DNA of 7,944 nucleotides, from the NCBI GenBank assembly GCA_028704125.1, contig JAQVLM010000131.1, positions 1 to 7,944 on the forward strand. The letters run 5' to 3'. Below are positions 1-6,434 of this stretch, one piece after another. The DNA comes from Opitutales bacterium. GTDB taxonomy: Bacteria > Verrucomicrobiota > Verrucomicrobiia > Opitutales > JAFGAQ01. Below the pieces are notes generated by a model, which saw only the letters and a program-made list of their open reading frames with translations, ran no database searches and had not been told where the DNA came from. Made by a program: the position numbers and the translations under genes. Numbering within the stretch: position 1 is the stretch's first letter; every line of letters begins with the position of its first letter.

Positions 1-505
1 GAAATCACTCGAAGGCACCCCGGTGGTCGGCATATGCGGCGGCTTTCAAATGATGGGCGAGCGTCTGATCGATGCCGATGGAGTGGCAGGAACACCCGGT
101 GATACCGCCGGGCTTGGTTTGTTACCGGTCACAACCGTATTTGAAAAAGACAAGCATATCGAGCAAGTCCACGCAAACTTCGGTAACAGCTCCTGGACCT
201 GCTACGAGATCCACAATGGACGCACCCACTGGCCAGCCGGCGTGGATCCGCTATTCCAAATCGAACGCACCGGAGGCCTCGCGCCTGAGGGAGTCCGACT
301 CGGCAAGATCTGGGGCTCCTACCTGCATGGGATGTTTGAATCCGCCGAAGTCCGCCGCGCGCTCGCATTGGAAGCAGGGATCCGTTCGTACCAAACCGGA
401 ATCGAGGACTGGCAATCCCATAAACGGGAGCTCTATGATAAAATGGCCGATGTCCTTGAGTCGCATCTCAACCTCGAGCCCATCCTGCGCTATGTGGAAG
501 GTTGA
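1..505 (+). CDS. cobQ: Cobyric acid synthase, C-terminal part (5' end outside window)
   Basis: This enzyme amidates four peripheral carboxyl groups of adenosyl-cobyrinic acid a,c-diamide, using glutamine and ATP, to give adenosylcobyric acid in cytoplasmic B12 synthesis. Only about 167 codons are present, read from base 2. They correspond to the glutaminase (class I amidotransferase-like) domain of a protein usually near 490 residues. The nucleophile elbow ICGGFQMMGE is visible, with the catalytic Cys at 35-37. The family motif CYEIHNGRT follows, then WGSYLHGMF with the expected catalytic His at 326-328. The N-terminal synthetase domain and the start lie upstream of the window. The stop at 503-505 is 7 bases before the cobD start, which fits an operon. 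Related CobB-type amidases also carry this domain, but YEIHxGRT and the adjacent cobD favour CobQ. Confidence 0.95.
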   Translation, partial: KSLEGTPVVGICGGFQMMGERLIDADGVAGTPGDTAGLGLLPVTTVFEKDKHIEQVHANFGNSSWTCYEIHNGRTHWPAGVDPLFQIERTGGLAPEGVRLGKIWGSYLHGMFESAEVRRALALEAGIRSYQTGIEDWQSHKRELYDKMADVLESHLNLEPILRYVEG

Positions 506-512
506 TGGAGGA

Positions 513-1436
513 ATGATCCTGGCCGCTCTTGTGTTGGACTTCGTGCTTGGCGACCCCCGCCGGTTTCCACATATCACCCGCATCACCGGAGCATGGATCC
601 GGTTCGCCGAAAAGGGATTCCGGCGTTTGCGCACCGACGGCATTTGCGGCGGATGTGCCTTCACCATGGTCGTCATCGCGGGCATCCTTGGCCCGACCAC
701 ACTGCTCTACACCTTGCTACAGCACCTCCACCCGGTCGCTGCATGGTCACTGGGCTGCCTGATCCTTTTTCAAAGCATCGCCTTCCGGGACCTTATCCGA
801 CACGTCAAAGCAGTCGAAGCCCCTCTCCTGAAGAAGGATGTGGAGCAGGCCAGGAATCGCCTGAGCTGGATTGTGGGACGCGACACCGGCCATCTGGATT
901 CCAATGAAATCAGCCGGGCATCCATCGAGGCGCTGGCCGAGAGTATTCACGACGGCTTCGTCGGCCCCCTATTCTGGGCTTTCTTACTCGGACCATTCGG
1001 CGCACTGTTGTTCCGGATCGCCAACACCCTCGATTCGATGGTCGGGCATCGGGATGAGCGTTACGAACGTTTCGGAAAGTGCTCGGCCCGGCTGGATGAT
1101 GCGATGGGCTTGCTATCCTCCCGACTGAGCGGATTGATCCTGTGGATTGCCAGACCCAGCCGCTCAATCCAAACCATCATACGGGATGCACGTAAACACG
1201 CCAGCCCAAATGCCGGTTGGCCGGAAGCAACAATGGCCTACGGATTGGGAGTGCGCCTCGGAGGAAACAACTGCTACGATGGGGTTCCGATCGATGGACC
1301 CATCTTCAATTCGGATGGAAAATCACCCGCACCGCACGACATCCACCGGGCCTTGAAAGTCAGCTTCGTCGCATGGCTTCTTGTGCTATACATCGGACTT
1401 GCAGTTTTCGCCACCCAAGTCGCGATTCCCGGATAA
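513..1436 (+). CDS. cobD: Adenosylcobinamide-phosphate synthase (CobD/CbiB)
   Basis: This is an integral membrane enzyme that joins aminopropanol (or its phosphate) to adenosylcobyric acid, giving adenosylcobinamide (phosphate). It is the step after CobQ. The 307-residue length is typical. Family landmarks from the chosen start are LGDPRRFPH (about 12-20), IVGRDT (120-125), ALAESIHDG (140-148) followed by PLFW, and NTLDSMVGHRDERY (from 171). Several hydrophobic segments are present, including a clear one near the C-terminus (WLLVLYIGLAVFA). The start at 513 matches how family members begin (MILAALVLD...). An in-frame ATG at 492 would overlap cobQ by 14 bases and has no ribosome site. GGAGGA directly abuts the ATG at 513, which is too close to be ideal. 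GGAAGG at 496-501 may serve instead. It is probably translated together with cobQ. The stop is TAA at 1434-1436. Confidence 0.95.
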   Translation: MILAALVLDFVLGDPRRFPHITRITGAWIRFAEKGFRRLRTDGICGGCAFTMVVIAGILGPTTLLYTLLQHLHPVAAWSLGCLILFQSIAFRDLIRHVKAVEAPLLKKDVEQARNRLSWIVGRDTGHLDSNEISRASIEALAESIHDGFVGPLFWAFLLGPFGALLFRIANTLDSMVGHRDERYERFGKCSARLDDAMGLLSSRLSGLILWIARPSRSIQTIIRDARKHASPNAGWPEATMAYGLGVRLGGNNCYDGVPIDGPIFNSDGKSPAPHDIHRALKVSFVAWLLVLYIGLAVFATQVAIPG

Positions 1437-1505
1437 GAGATACGTTTGCAAACTCCTCCGAAGCGCTTCAGGTGTAATATCCATCACCTCAACCCGATTC
1501 CGATC
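1437..1505. repeat. Cluster of small palindromes after cobD
   Basis: Three inverted repeats follow each other directly after the cobD stop. GTTTGCAAAC at 1444-1453 and GAAGCGCTTC at 1460-1469 are perfect 10-base palindromes with centres 16 bases apart. AGGTG at 1470-1474 pairs with CACCT at 1485-1489 across a 10-base loop. No T-tract follows, so this is not a standard intrinsic terminator. It could be a protein-binding site, a weak RNA structure ending the cob transcript, or chance: single 10-base palindromes are expected several times in a window this long. Confidence 0.3.
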
Positions 1506-1882
1506 ATGCCCGCGCATATTGCCGTCTTCAGCTCCAAATCCTACGGAACATCGATTGCATGCTCCGCGATGTCCCCGGCGCAGAACGGGTGCTCCCGCCC
1601 GCAAAGCACGGACAATGACCAGCTGTGCATCTCTGAAGTCATTCCACAGGTGTTCAGGCTTCGGGAGGAATCCCTAATCTTGGCCGAATGTAAGGGTTCC
1701 CGATCGGTTCCCGGTCAACACCACAGAATACGGATGATAACCGCAAACGGCAGAGCTGTCGCCGACTTCCCACAAGGGAATAAAATCCAGCGATCACAGG
1801 AAGACCATCCACGACAAATCATCCGGGCCGGAATGAGGCGACAAGGCCAACCTGCTGCTCAACAGGCCGACTGGTTCAGCGA
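1506..1882 (+). pseudogene. Probable decayed remnant of a D-lactate dehydrogenase-type 2-hydroxyacid dehydrogenase
   Basis: No intact gene lies here, but one + strand frame shows islands resembling NAD-dependent D-lactate dehydrogenase in the right order. They are IAVFSSKSY (1518-1544, the usual N-terminus), NDQL...EVI (1614-1643, like VNDxLxxEVI), LI then C then G at 1674-1697 (like LIALRCAG, with the same five-residue step from L to C), R at 1731 then AVAD at 1755-1766 (like RVPAYSPYAVAE, same spacing), and RQIIRAGMRRQG at 1812-1847 (like RKIHRAYNRVREG with one residue lost). Sequence between islands is scrambled and net spacing differs from the family, by about 19 codons lost in the first gap and a few gained or lost later. 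The NAD-binding and catalytic part is absent, because the stretch ends where the convergent gene begins. The family consensus is from memory, so the identification is an inference. No other feature was seen in 1437-1882. Confidence 0.5.
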
Positions 1883-2686
1883 TTACTCTTTGCGGGGACG
1901 GCCGCGCTTGGACTTACGGGGCGCATCTTCATCCTCCTCTTCGTCCTCGTCCTCTTCGAAATCCTCGTCCAGGTCCTCGTCTTCATCCTCGTCATCGTCC
2001 TCTGAGCCGTCGATGTCATCGTCATCGTCGTCCCACTTCATGGTTTCGTCTTCTTCGAGGGTTTCTTCGTCTTCTTCGAAGTCAGGAAGATCAATGTCGA
2101 TCTCTTCTTCGTCGGTTGAAGCCTCCTTGGCATCTTCCCCGATCTCGAGTTCGTAACCTTCCGGGATGAATTCGAGGATTGCGGTTACTTCATTGAACAC
2201 ATGGATGGATTTACCTTCCATGTACTCCGCATTCTGTTGTTCACGGATCTGCTCTTCGATCTCGTCGATCTCAAGACTCTCCTCAAAGTCAATGAGACTG
2301 TTGAGCATCTTCACCCGCAGACGGGTGATTTGGTCGAGGAAATCCGCATAGGGACTCTTTTCCTCATCCAGAATGTCGGGCAGAAGGAACACATCCTCCT
2401 CGCTTTCGAGAAATGATTCCGACACACGGGTGAGCTCGACCAGGTTGTCCGGCAGCTTGCGGGTGATCCGGAAGGCGAAAAACGCGCTTTCAAACACTTC
2501 AATGTCGAAGCCATATTCGCGAAGCGCATCGAGAAGATCCACGATATGCGCCTTCTGGCGCGGATCAATAATGCTCAAACCATCGACATCCCAGTGCACG
2601 GGATCACTGGTTTCCGCAACCCACCAGTTGTAGTCTTCACCGATACGGACTTTCAGCCATTGCAGTTTGGGGGATGATTTGCTCAT
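1883..2686 (-). CDS. Unrecognised acidic protein with C-terminal AT-hook-like motif
   Basis: This gene codes for 267 residues, ATG at 2686-2684 and TAA at 1885-1883. I do not recognise the family. Residues 1-185 look globular, with an aromatic-rich start (NWWVAE, HWDVDG), a predicted helical stretch (RQKAHIVDLLDALREYG), and an acidic, probably coiled helical part (about 105-155). Residues 192-254 are almost only Asp and Glu with a single Lys, including a six-Asp run. The last residues, PRKSKRGRPRKE, contain the core RGRP at 261-264, as in AT-hooks that bind the minor groove of AT-rich DNA. There is no signal peptide or membrane segment, so it is likely cytoplasmic. Acidic tail plus AT-hook is known in HMGA and in the myxobacterial regulator CarD. 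A nucleoid-associated or transcription-linked role is inference only. Its 3' end converges on the decayed dehydrogenase remnant, and it is transcribed divergently from pyrD. Confidence 0.85.
   Translation of the reverse strand: MSKSSPKLQWLKVRIGEDYNWWVAETSDPVHWDVDGLSIIDPRQKAHIVDLLDALREYGFDIEVFESAFFAFRITRKLPDNLVELTRVSESFLESEEDVFLLPDILDEEKSPYADFLDQITRLRVKMLNSLIDFEESLEIDEIEEQIREQQNAEYMEGKSIHVFNEVTAILEFIPEGYELEIGEDAKEASTDEEEIDIDLPDFEEDEETLEEDETMKWDDDDDDIDGSEDDDEDEDEDLDEDFEEDEDEEEDEDAPRKSKRGRPRKE
1925..2113. repeat. Low-complexity Asp/Glu codon tract
   Basis: This is the part of the acidic gene coding for residues 192-254. On the + strand it reads as runs of TCC, TCG, TCA and TCT-type triplets (for example alternating GTC and ATC at 2015-2032). 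It is an imperfect GAN-codon repeat, strongly strand-biased (purine-rich on the coding strand). Such tracts are prone to slippage in multiples of three, so length differences between strains are likely. It also creates a spurious Ser-rich open frame on the opposite strand. Confidence 0.75.
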
Positions 2687-2849
2687 ATCAAAACTCGTAA
2701 ATATGTCAGATTGAATAGGTTAAAATAGACGTCCAGCTCCCTGCAAAAGGGTGTCCCGATCCATGGTCTGGAAACGGGGAATAGGGGATTTCCTGCAAAA
2801 ATCAATTGCCAAATGGGTAAAATGATAAGTTTTATTGCAAGATTTCCAA
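2687..2849. promoter_or_regulatory. Divergent intergenic region between the acidic gene and pyrD
   Basis: This AT-richer spacer must hold promoters for both flanking genes. For pyrD, TAAAAT at 2818-2823 is a possible -10 box with a weak -35-like TGCAAA at 2794-2799, 18 bases before it. For the - strand gene, AT-rich sequence around 2721-2727 (TATTTT read on the - strand) is a possible -10, without a good -35. Neither assignment is strong. No clear Shine-Dalgarno precedes either start codon. No pyrimidine attenuator hairpin with a U-tract was seen ahead of pyrD. Confidence 0.4.
2740..2800 (+). repeat. Direct repeat pair CCTGCAAAA
   Basis: The 9-mer CCTGCAAAA occurs at 2740-2748 and again at 2792-2800, a 52-base period or roughly five helical turns. 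Both copies lie in the divergent promoter region. They could be operator half-sites, but two copies of a 9-mer are weak evidence. Confidence 0.3.
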
Positions 2850-2854
2850 ATGGG
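2809..2854 (+). repeat. Direct repeat pair CCAAATGGG at the pyrD start
   Basis: CCAAATGGG occurs at 2809-2817 and 2846-2854, 37 bases apart. The second copy contains the pyrD ATG. The first copy therefore contains an ATG-like decoy (2813-2815), whose frame differs from pyrD. This may be a small duplication, an operator, or coincidence. Confidence 0.35.
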
Positions 2855-3890
2855 CTCCGCATACGAAAGGGTCTTACGACCCATCCTTTTCAGGTTTTCT
2901 CCCGAAGCAGCGCACAATATGAGCATCCGGGCATTGCAACTCGCTGGTGCCTGTGCTCCCGGCAGATCCTTGCTCCGGGCAATGTATCATCCGGGATCGC
3001 GAAGCCCGGTCAAGCTATGGAATCTCGAGTTTCCCAACCCTGTGGGAATCGCAGCCGGAATGGACAAAGACGCGCTTGCGGTAGATGGGCTGTTTGCGCT
3101 CGGATTCGGATGCGTGGAAGTGGGAACCGTTACTCCACTGCCGCAACCGGGCAATCCCAAGCCCCGGCTCTTCCGCTACCCGCAACACCACGCGGTGGTT
3201 AACCGGATGGGATTCAACAATGCCGGAGCGGAAGCAATGGCCCGGCGGCTTGCCCGGTGGCGCAAAGGCGAAGGAACCCGTGCGCCCGGTATCCTCGGAG
3301 TGAATATCGGCAAACAAAAGACTACTCCGCTGGAAGACGCCGCCGGCGACTACCTCAAAAGCTTCTCATTGCTCGCGGATTACGCTGACTACGTGGCCGT
3401 GAACATCAGCAGCCCCAATACCCCGGATCTGCGCAAGCTCCAGGGCAGTGGCTACCTCGGGGGCATCCTCCGCACCCTCAATCAGGCCAACAGCGAACGG
3501 GTGAGCTCCGGCAAACGGAAAATACCCCTGTTGCTCAAGATCGCGCCCGATCTCGATCAGGAACAGATCGAAGAGATCGTTGGAACCGTCATCGATTGCG
3601 CGTGGGACGGGATCATCGCAACCAACACCACGATTGATCGAAGCCCGCCATATGAGAACCTCGAGAAACAGGGGGGATTGAGCGGACAGCCCCTGCGCGA
3701 ACGTTCCAAACAAGTGCTCAGACAGGTCCTTCGGGCAACCGGAGGCAAACTGCCGGTCATCGGAGTGGGTGGGATCGAAACCGCGGATCAGATGAAGGAA
3801 AAACTCGATGCCGGAGCCTCTCTCGTCCAAGTCTACACTGGATTCATCTACAAAGGCCCCGGAATGGTCAAGGGCCTGATCCGGGCCTGA
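2850..3890 (+). CDS. pyrD: Dihydroorotate dehydrogenase, class 2 (quinone)
   Basis: This enzyme oxidises dihydroorotate to orotate with FMN and passes electrons to membrane quinone, the fourth step of pyrimidine synthesis. The protein is 346 residues, normal for class 2. The N-terminal helices that dock the enzyme on the membrane are present (YERVLRPILFRFSPEAAH). FMN and substrate motifs are NPVGIAAGMDKD (63-74), GTVTPLPQPGNPKPRLFR (92-109), VNRMGFNN (117-124), VNIG (151-154), NISSPNT (185-191, the second Ser, 188, being the class 2 catalytic base), LLLKIAPDL, NTT (259-261), GGLSG and VIGVGGI. The ATG at 2850 fits family N-termini. A TTG at 2835 would add five residues (the frame is closed by TGA at 2823-2825), and neither has a strong ribosome site. 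A protease gene starts 11 bases after the stop. Confidence 0.96.
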   Translation: MGSAYERVLRPILFRFSPEAAHNMSIRALQLAGACAPGRSLLRAMYHPGSRSPVKLWNLEFPNPVGIAAGMDKDALAVDGLFALGFGCVEVGTVTPLPQPGNPKPRLFRYPQHHAVVNRMGFNNAGAEAMARRLARWRKGEGTRAPGILGVNIGKQKTTPLEDAAGDYLKSFSLLADYADYVAVNISSPNTPDLRKLQGSGYLGGILRTLNQANSERVSSGKRKIPLLLKIAPDLDQEQIEEIVGTVIDCAWDGIIATNTTIDRSPPYENLEKQGGLSGQPLRERSKQVLRQVLRATGGKLPVIGVGGIETADQMKEKLDAGASLVQVYTGFIYKGPGMVKGLIRA

Positions 3891-3901
3891 CATTACCTTC
3901 C

Positions 3902-4525
3902 ATGAAACCGGAAGGAAAACTCTCCACCGGCGGAATGGTCGCCCTCTACCTCGCGATGGCGGCCATCGCGGCGGGATTGATGCACTGGCGCATCGGCAAA
4001 GGATCCTTTCCGTGGCATGAATTTGTTCCGGGCACCTCCACGATGATGATCCGGGGCACCGTGCTAACGGTATTGCTGGTCGCAGCAGTCCACCTTATTT
4101 CCCGTCTATTGATCCGGATAGCACCGGTTTTTGAGCGTTCCTCCCTTCAAATGGGGAGCGTGCTCAAGGGTTTGTCCGGCATCCAAGTTGCTGCTCTGGC
4201 CCTGGCAAGCGGAACCGGAGAGGAGATGCTGTTCCGCGGGTGGCTACTCAACGAAACGGGACTATGGGTTTCCAGCCTGATCTTTGGGTTGATGCATATC
4301 CCACCCAATCGCGACTGGTGGTCATGGCCGGTATTCGCGGGGGTCGTCGGCGGACTTCTCGGGCTGTTGTATATCGAAAGCCATAGCCTGATCTACCCAA
4401 TAGCGGCACACGCCGGAATCAACTTCATCAATATCTCCCTCGTCCTGCGATTGGCGCGACGCCGGGAAGGATACACTCCTAATGCAGGCCAAACGGACCC
4501 GAAAGACGGAGGCATCCATGGATAG
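3902..4525 (+). CDS. CPBP-family glutamic-type intramembrane protease
   Basis: This is a 207-residue polytopic membrane protein of the CPBP (CAAX protease and bacteriocin-processing, Abi) family. Members cut prenylated proteins or peptides inside the membrane, and many bacterial ones have no known substrate. The three signature motifs are complete: EExxxR (Glu107, Glu108, Arg112 in GEEMLFRGW), FxxxH (Phe128, His132 in FGLMH), and HxxxN (His170, Asn174 in HAGIN). Hydrophobic segments lie near 12-27, 48-70, 92-104, 122-132, 142-157 and 163-182. The C-terminus is short, polar and cytoplasmic-looking. The ATG at 3902 is 11 bases after the pyrD stop, with no strong Shine-Dalgarno, suggesting co-transcription. 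Its last 8 bases overlap the start of the next gene, which could be a partner or substrate, but that is inference. Confidence 0.9.
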   Translation: MKPEGKLSTGGMVALYLAMAAIAAGLMHWRIGKGSFPWHEFVPGTSTMMIRGTVLTVLLVAAVHLISRLLIRIAPVFERSSLQMGSVLKGLSGIQVAALALASGTGEEMLFRGWLLNETGLWVSSLIFGLMHIPPNRDWWSWPVFAGVVGGLLGLLYIESHSLIYPIAAHAGINFINISLVLRLARRREGYTPNAGQTDPKDGGIHG

Positions 4526-5087
4526 TCCACTGAGATCCAGCATCCGGCACTGGATGCGCCCCTTGAGGAATGGGCTCAGGGCCTATGGCGCGCTCATGTT
4601 GATCCATGCGCTGGCGTGGGGGATCGATCCGGAAAGCGTCCTGCGCTCATTTGAAGGACACTGGATCGGGTCCTACACGTCCGAATCCATTTCCGGGGAA
4701 ACCCTCGGCGGAGGAAAGATCGAAGTCGTTGCGTCGTATCTCGATGGAATCCTGTGGCTCGACACCACCTACACTGAGAACAACCGGGAGCGGAAGGAAT
4801 TCGGATGGACCAAATGGGAAGACAATCGATTCCGCAATGCAGTGGAACGCGATGGCAAAACCTTCCTTTTTTCGGGGTGGATTTCGGGAAACACCCTCCG
4901 GTGGCTGCCCGATGACCCCAAGGCACGCATGAACCAACTCCACAGCGAGCAAGTGGTTTCAATCGACGGCTCGCGCAGACTCGTCTACCGTGGTTTTGAG
5001 ATGGTTCCGCTCCCTACAGGAGTCCGCTTTGTGTTGTTCGATGCCGAGCTTCAACCCTTTGGTCCGCTGGTCAAACCGGCTTTCTGA
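4518..5087 (+). CDS. Small probably exported protein of unknown function
   Basis: I do not recognise this 189-residue protein. The start at 4518 is chosen because GGAGG sits at 4508-4512 with a 5-base spacer. An earlier in-frame ATG at 4482 has no such site. The N-terminus is basic (several Arg in residues 6-21) and then hydrophobic (AYGALMLIHALAW), resembling a signal peptide or membrane anchor, with a possible cleavage after the ALA at 31-33. The rest is rich in aromatic and beta-prone stretches (EGHWIGSYTSE, GGGKIEVVASYLDGILWLDTTY, TFLFSGWISGNTLRWLPDD, RRLVYRGFEMV), suggesting a beta-sandwich or barrel outside the cytoplasm, perhaps lipocalin-like; this is a guess from pattern only. The gene overlaps the CPBP protease stop by 8 bases, so the two are probably translationally coupled. 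Confidence 0.8.
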   Translation: MDSPLRSSIRHWMRPLRNGLRAYGALMLIHALAWGIDPESVLRSFEGHWIGSYTSESISGETLGGGKIEVVASYLDGILWLDTTYTENNRERKEFGWTKWEDNRFRNAVERDGKTFLFSGWISGNTLRWLPDDPKARMNQLHSEQVVSIDGSRRLVYRGFEMVPLPTGVRFVLFDAELQPFGPLVKPAF

Positions 5088-5232
5088 ATCGCTTCCATCG
5101 GTGCACCTGTTCAGGATTGGATTGAATCTGCAGGAGTTTCATCTCAAGGCATTCTACCTGGATATTTTTACAACGCGGTCTTGTGCTTCCGGGTTCCGCA
5201 GGTCAAAGTCAATCCGGTGAACCCATCCTCCC

Positions 5233-6033
5233 ATGTTAATCGATAGCCATTGCCACCTCAGCTCCTTCCTCGCCTCCAACCGCCTCTCATCTGTGCTCAA
5301 CCTAGCTGAGCAGCGCGGGATATGGAGAATCATCACCGTCGGGACCTCCACAGAGGATTGGGAAACCTACCGCAAACTCGCGTCGGACTACGCGGGCCGG
5401 ATCTACTACACCGCCGGCTTGCATCCCGGACATGTCGAGGAGGACTGGGAATCCCAACTCGACACCCTTGAGGCGATCCTTAACAAGGGGGATAAGGTTC
5501 GCCCGGTTGCCATTGGCGAGACGGGGCTCGACTACTTTCGCCTGCCGGCAGACCCTGCCGCCGCCGCCCTGATCGTCGAGCGACAGAAAGCGTCGTTTAT
5601 CCGTCAAATCGGGATTGCAGCAGCTCACGAACTCCCCCTTATCGTGCATTCCCGATCGGCTTTCGACGATTGCATCCGGATCATTGATCAAAGCGGGTTT
5701 CCATGGAACAACGTGGTCTTTCATTGTTTCAGCGAAGGCCCGGATGCCATGCAACGCCTCAACCTCCGGGGGGGTCGTGGTTCTTTCACCGGCATCATCA
5801 CCTATGGGAACGCCTCGACAATCCGGAATGCTCTGGTGGAGCAGGGCATCGATCGTCTCATGATCGAAACCGATGCCCCATACCTCGCACCGGTTCCCCA
5901 ACGCGGCAAGGAAAACGAACCCGGCTTCCTGTTCCACACGGCAGACGCAGCCGCTCAACTGCTCCACATGACCCCCGACAACTTCCGGAAGCAGGTTTGG
6001 GAAAACACCTGCAGGTTCTTCAAGATTGTCTGA
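5233..6033 (+). CDS. tatD: TatD-family metal-dependent hydrolase (probable 3'-5' DNase)
   Basis: This cytoplasmic TIM-barrel metallo-hydrolase belongs to the amidohydrolase superfamily. Studied TatD/YcfH members are Mg-dependent exonucleases linked to DNA repair, and some act as D-amino-acyl-tRNA deacylases, so the exact substrate is open. The 266-residue length is normal. Metal ligands in order are DSHCH (His6, His8), AIGETGLDY (Glu96), PLIVHSR (His139), VFHCFS (His164) and ETDAPYL (Asp214). GLHPGHVEE (62-70) and RGKENEP (224-230) are further family marks. The start at 5233 gives the standard N-terminus but has no Shine-Dalgarno. The preceding 145-base gap holds no gene. The gene may have its own weak promoter or be read through from upstream. 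Which TatD paralogue it is (TatD, YcfH or YjjV) cannot be decided here. Confidence 0.93.
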   Translation: MLIDSHCHLSSFLASNRLSSVLNLAEQRGIWRIITVGTSTEDWETYRKLASDYAGRIYYTAGLHPGHVEEDWESQLDTLEAILNKGDKVRPVAIGETGLDYFRLPADPAAAALIVERQKASFIRQIGIAAAHELPLIVHSRSAFDDCIRIIDQSGFPWNNVVFHCFSEGPDAMQRLNLRGGRGSFTGIITYGNASTIRNALVEQGIDRLMIETDAPYLAPVPQRGKENEPGFLFHTADAAAQLLHMTPDNFRKQVWENTCRFFKIV

Positions 6034-6098
6034 AGAATCCCGCCAAACTCCCGGCGCCTGCGATTTGACAATTCGGCAAATCGGGGGATCTTCCGGTT

Positions 6099-6434
6099 AT
6101 GAAGATCGAAGCTTATCTCAAGCCCCATTGCGGATGGAGCCATGGGGTAAGAACTATCCTCTCGAAATACGGACTCGACTACGTGGAACACGATATTGCG
6201 AATTGTCCGCGCTGTTATGAGGATATGGTTCGTAAGTCCGGTCAGAAGCTTTCGCCCTGTGTGCAGATCAATGGTGTGATGCTGGCCGGAGTGAGCGGCG
6301 AGGAAGTCGAGAACTACCTGCTGCGCAATGAATTGGTATCACCGGTGGAAACCCGTAACGCCAATCTCTCCTCTCCCTATGCATCCGAGTCGAATGGCAC
6401 CTATCCGGCCTTCGAAAGCATCCGGTTTTTCTGA
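6099..6434 (+). CDS. Glutaredoxin-like protein with CGWS and CPRC motifs
   Basis: This is a 111-residue thioredoxin-fold protein of glutaredoxin type. Such proteins reduce mixed disulfides with glutathione, or bind Fe-S clusters when monothiol. The first strand (KIEAYLK) leads to an active site CGWS at 11-14, a CxxS monothiol form. The expected cis-proline is Pro53 in LSPCVQINGVML, and GVSGEEVENYL (64-74) matches the last helix. Unusual points are a second pair, CPRC at 36-39, another Cys next to the cis-Pro (54), and a polar C-terminal extension of about 30 residues (from 82). The start ATG at 6099 has GGGGGA at 6083-6088 about 10 bases upstream. A perfect TTGACA lies at 6065-6070 but no good -10 follows at the usual distance. 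The role is probably redox or Fe-S related; the substrate is unknown. Confidence 0.85.
   Translation: MKIEAYLKPHCGWSHGVRTILSKYGLDYVEHDIANCPRCYEDMVRKSGQKLSPCVQINGVMLAGVSGEEVENYLLRNELVSPVETRNANLSSPYASESNGTYPAFESIRFF

Noticed and set aside
1446..2156. Long + strand open frame including a Ser-rich stretch opposite the acidic gene
   Set aside because: The Ser runs are the antisense of Asp/Glu codons. Only the part up to about 1882 shows any family resemblance, and that as a remnant.
3366..3893. 175-codon - strand open frame
   Set aside because: It is antisense to pyrD, which has every family motif; no independent support.
5191..5224. Hairpin GGGTTC/GAACCC just before tatD
   Set aside because: The 6-base stem has a 22-base loop, no T-tract and no sequestered ribosome site; too weak for a terminator or regulator call.
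5302..5967. 221-codon - strand open frame
   Set aside because: It lies fully antisense to the well-supported tatD gene and shows no recognisable motif; it is a codon-bias shadow.
6065..6093. Promoter from the perfect TTGACA at 6065-6070
   Set aside because: The best -10 at normal spacing (GATCTT at 6087-6092) matches the consensus at only three of six positions and overlaps the likely ribosome site, so it is not listed as a promoter.
6410..6434. Possible terminator at the end of the glutaredoxin-like gene (CCGG repeats then TTTTT)
   Set aside because: Only a 4-base CCGG stem can form and it lies inside the coding region, so an intrinsic terminator is not supported.
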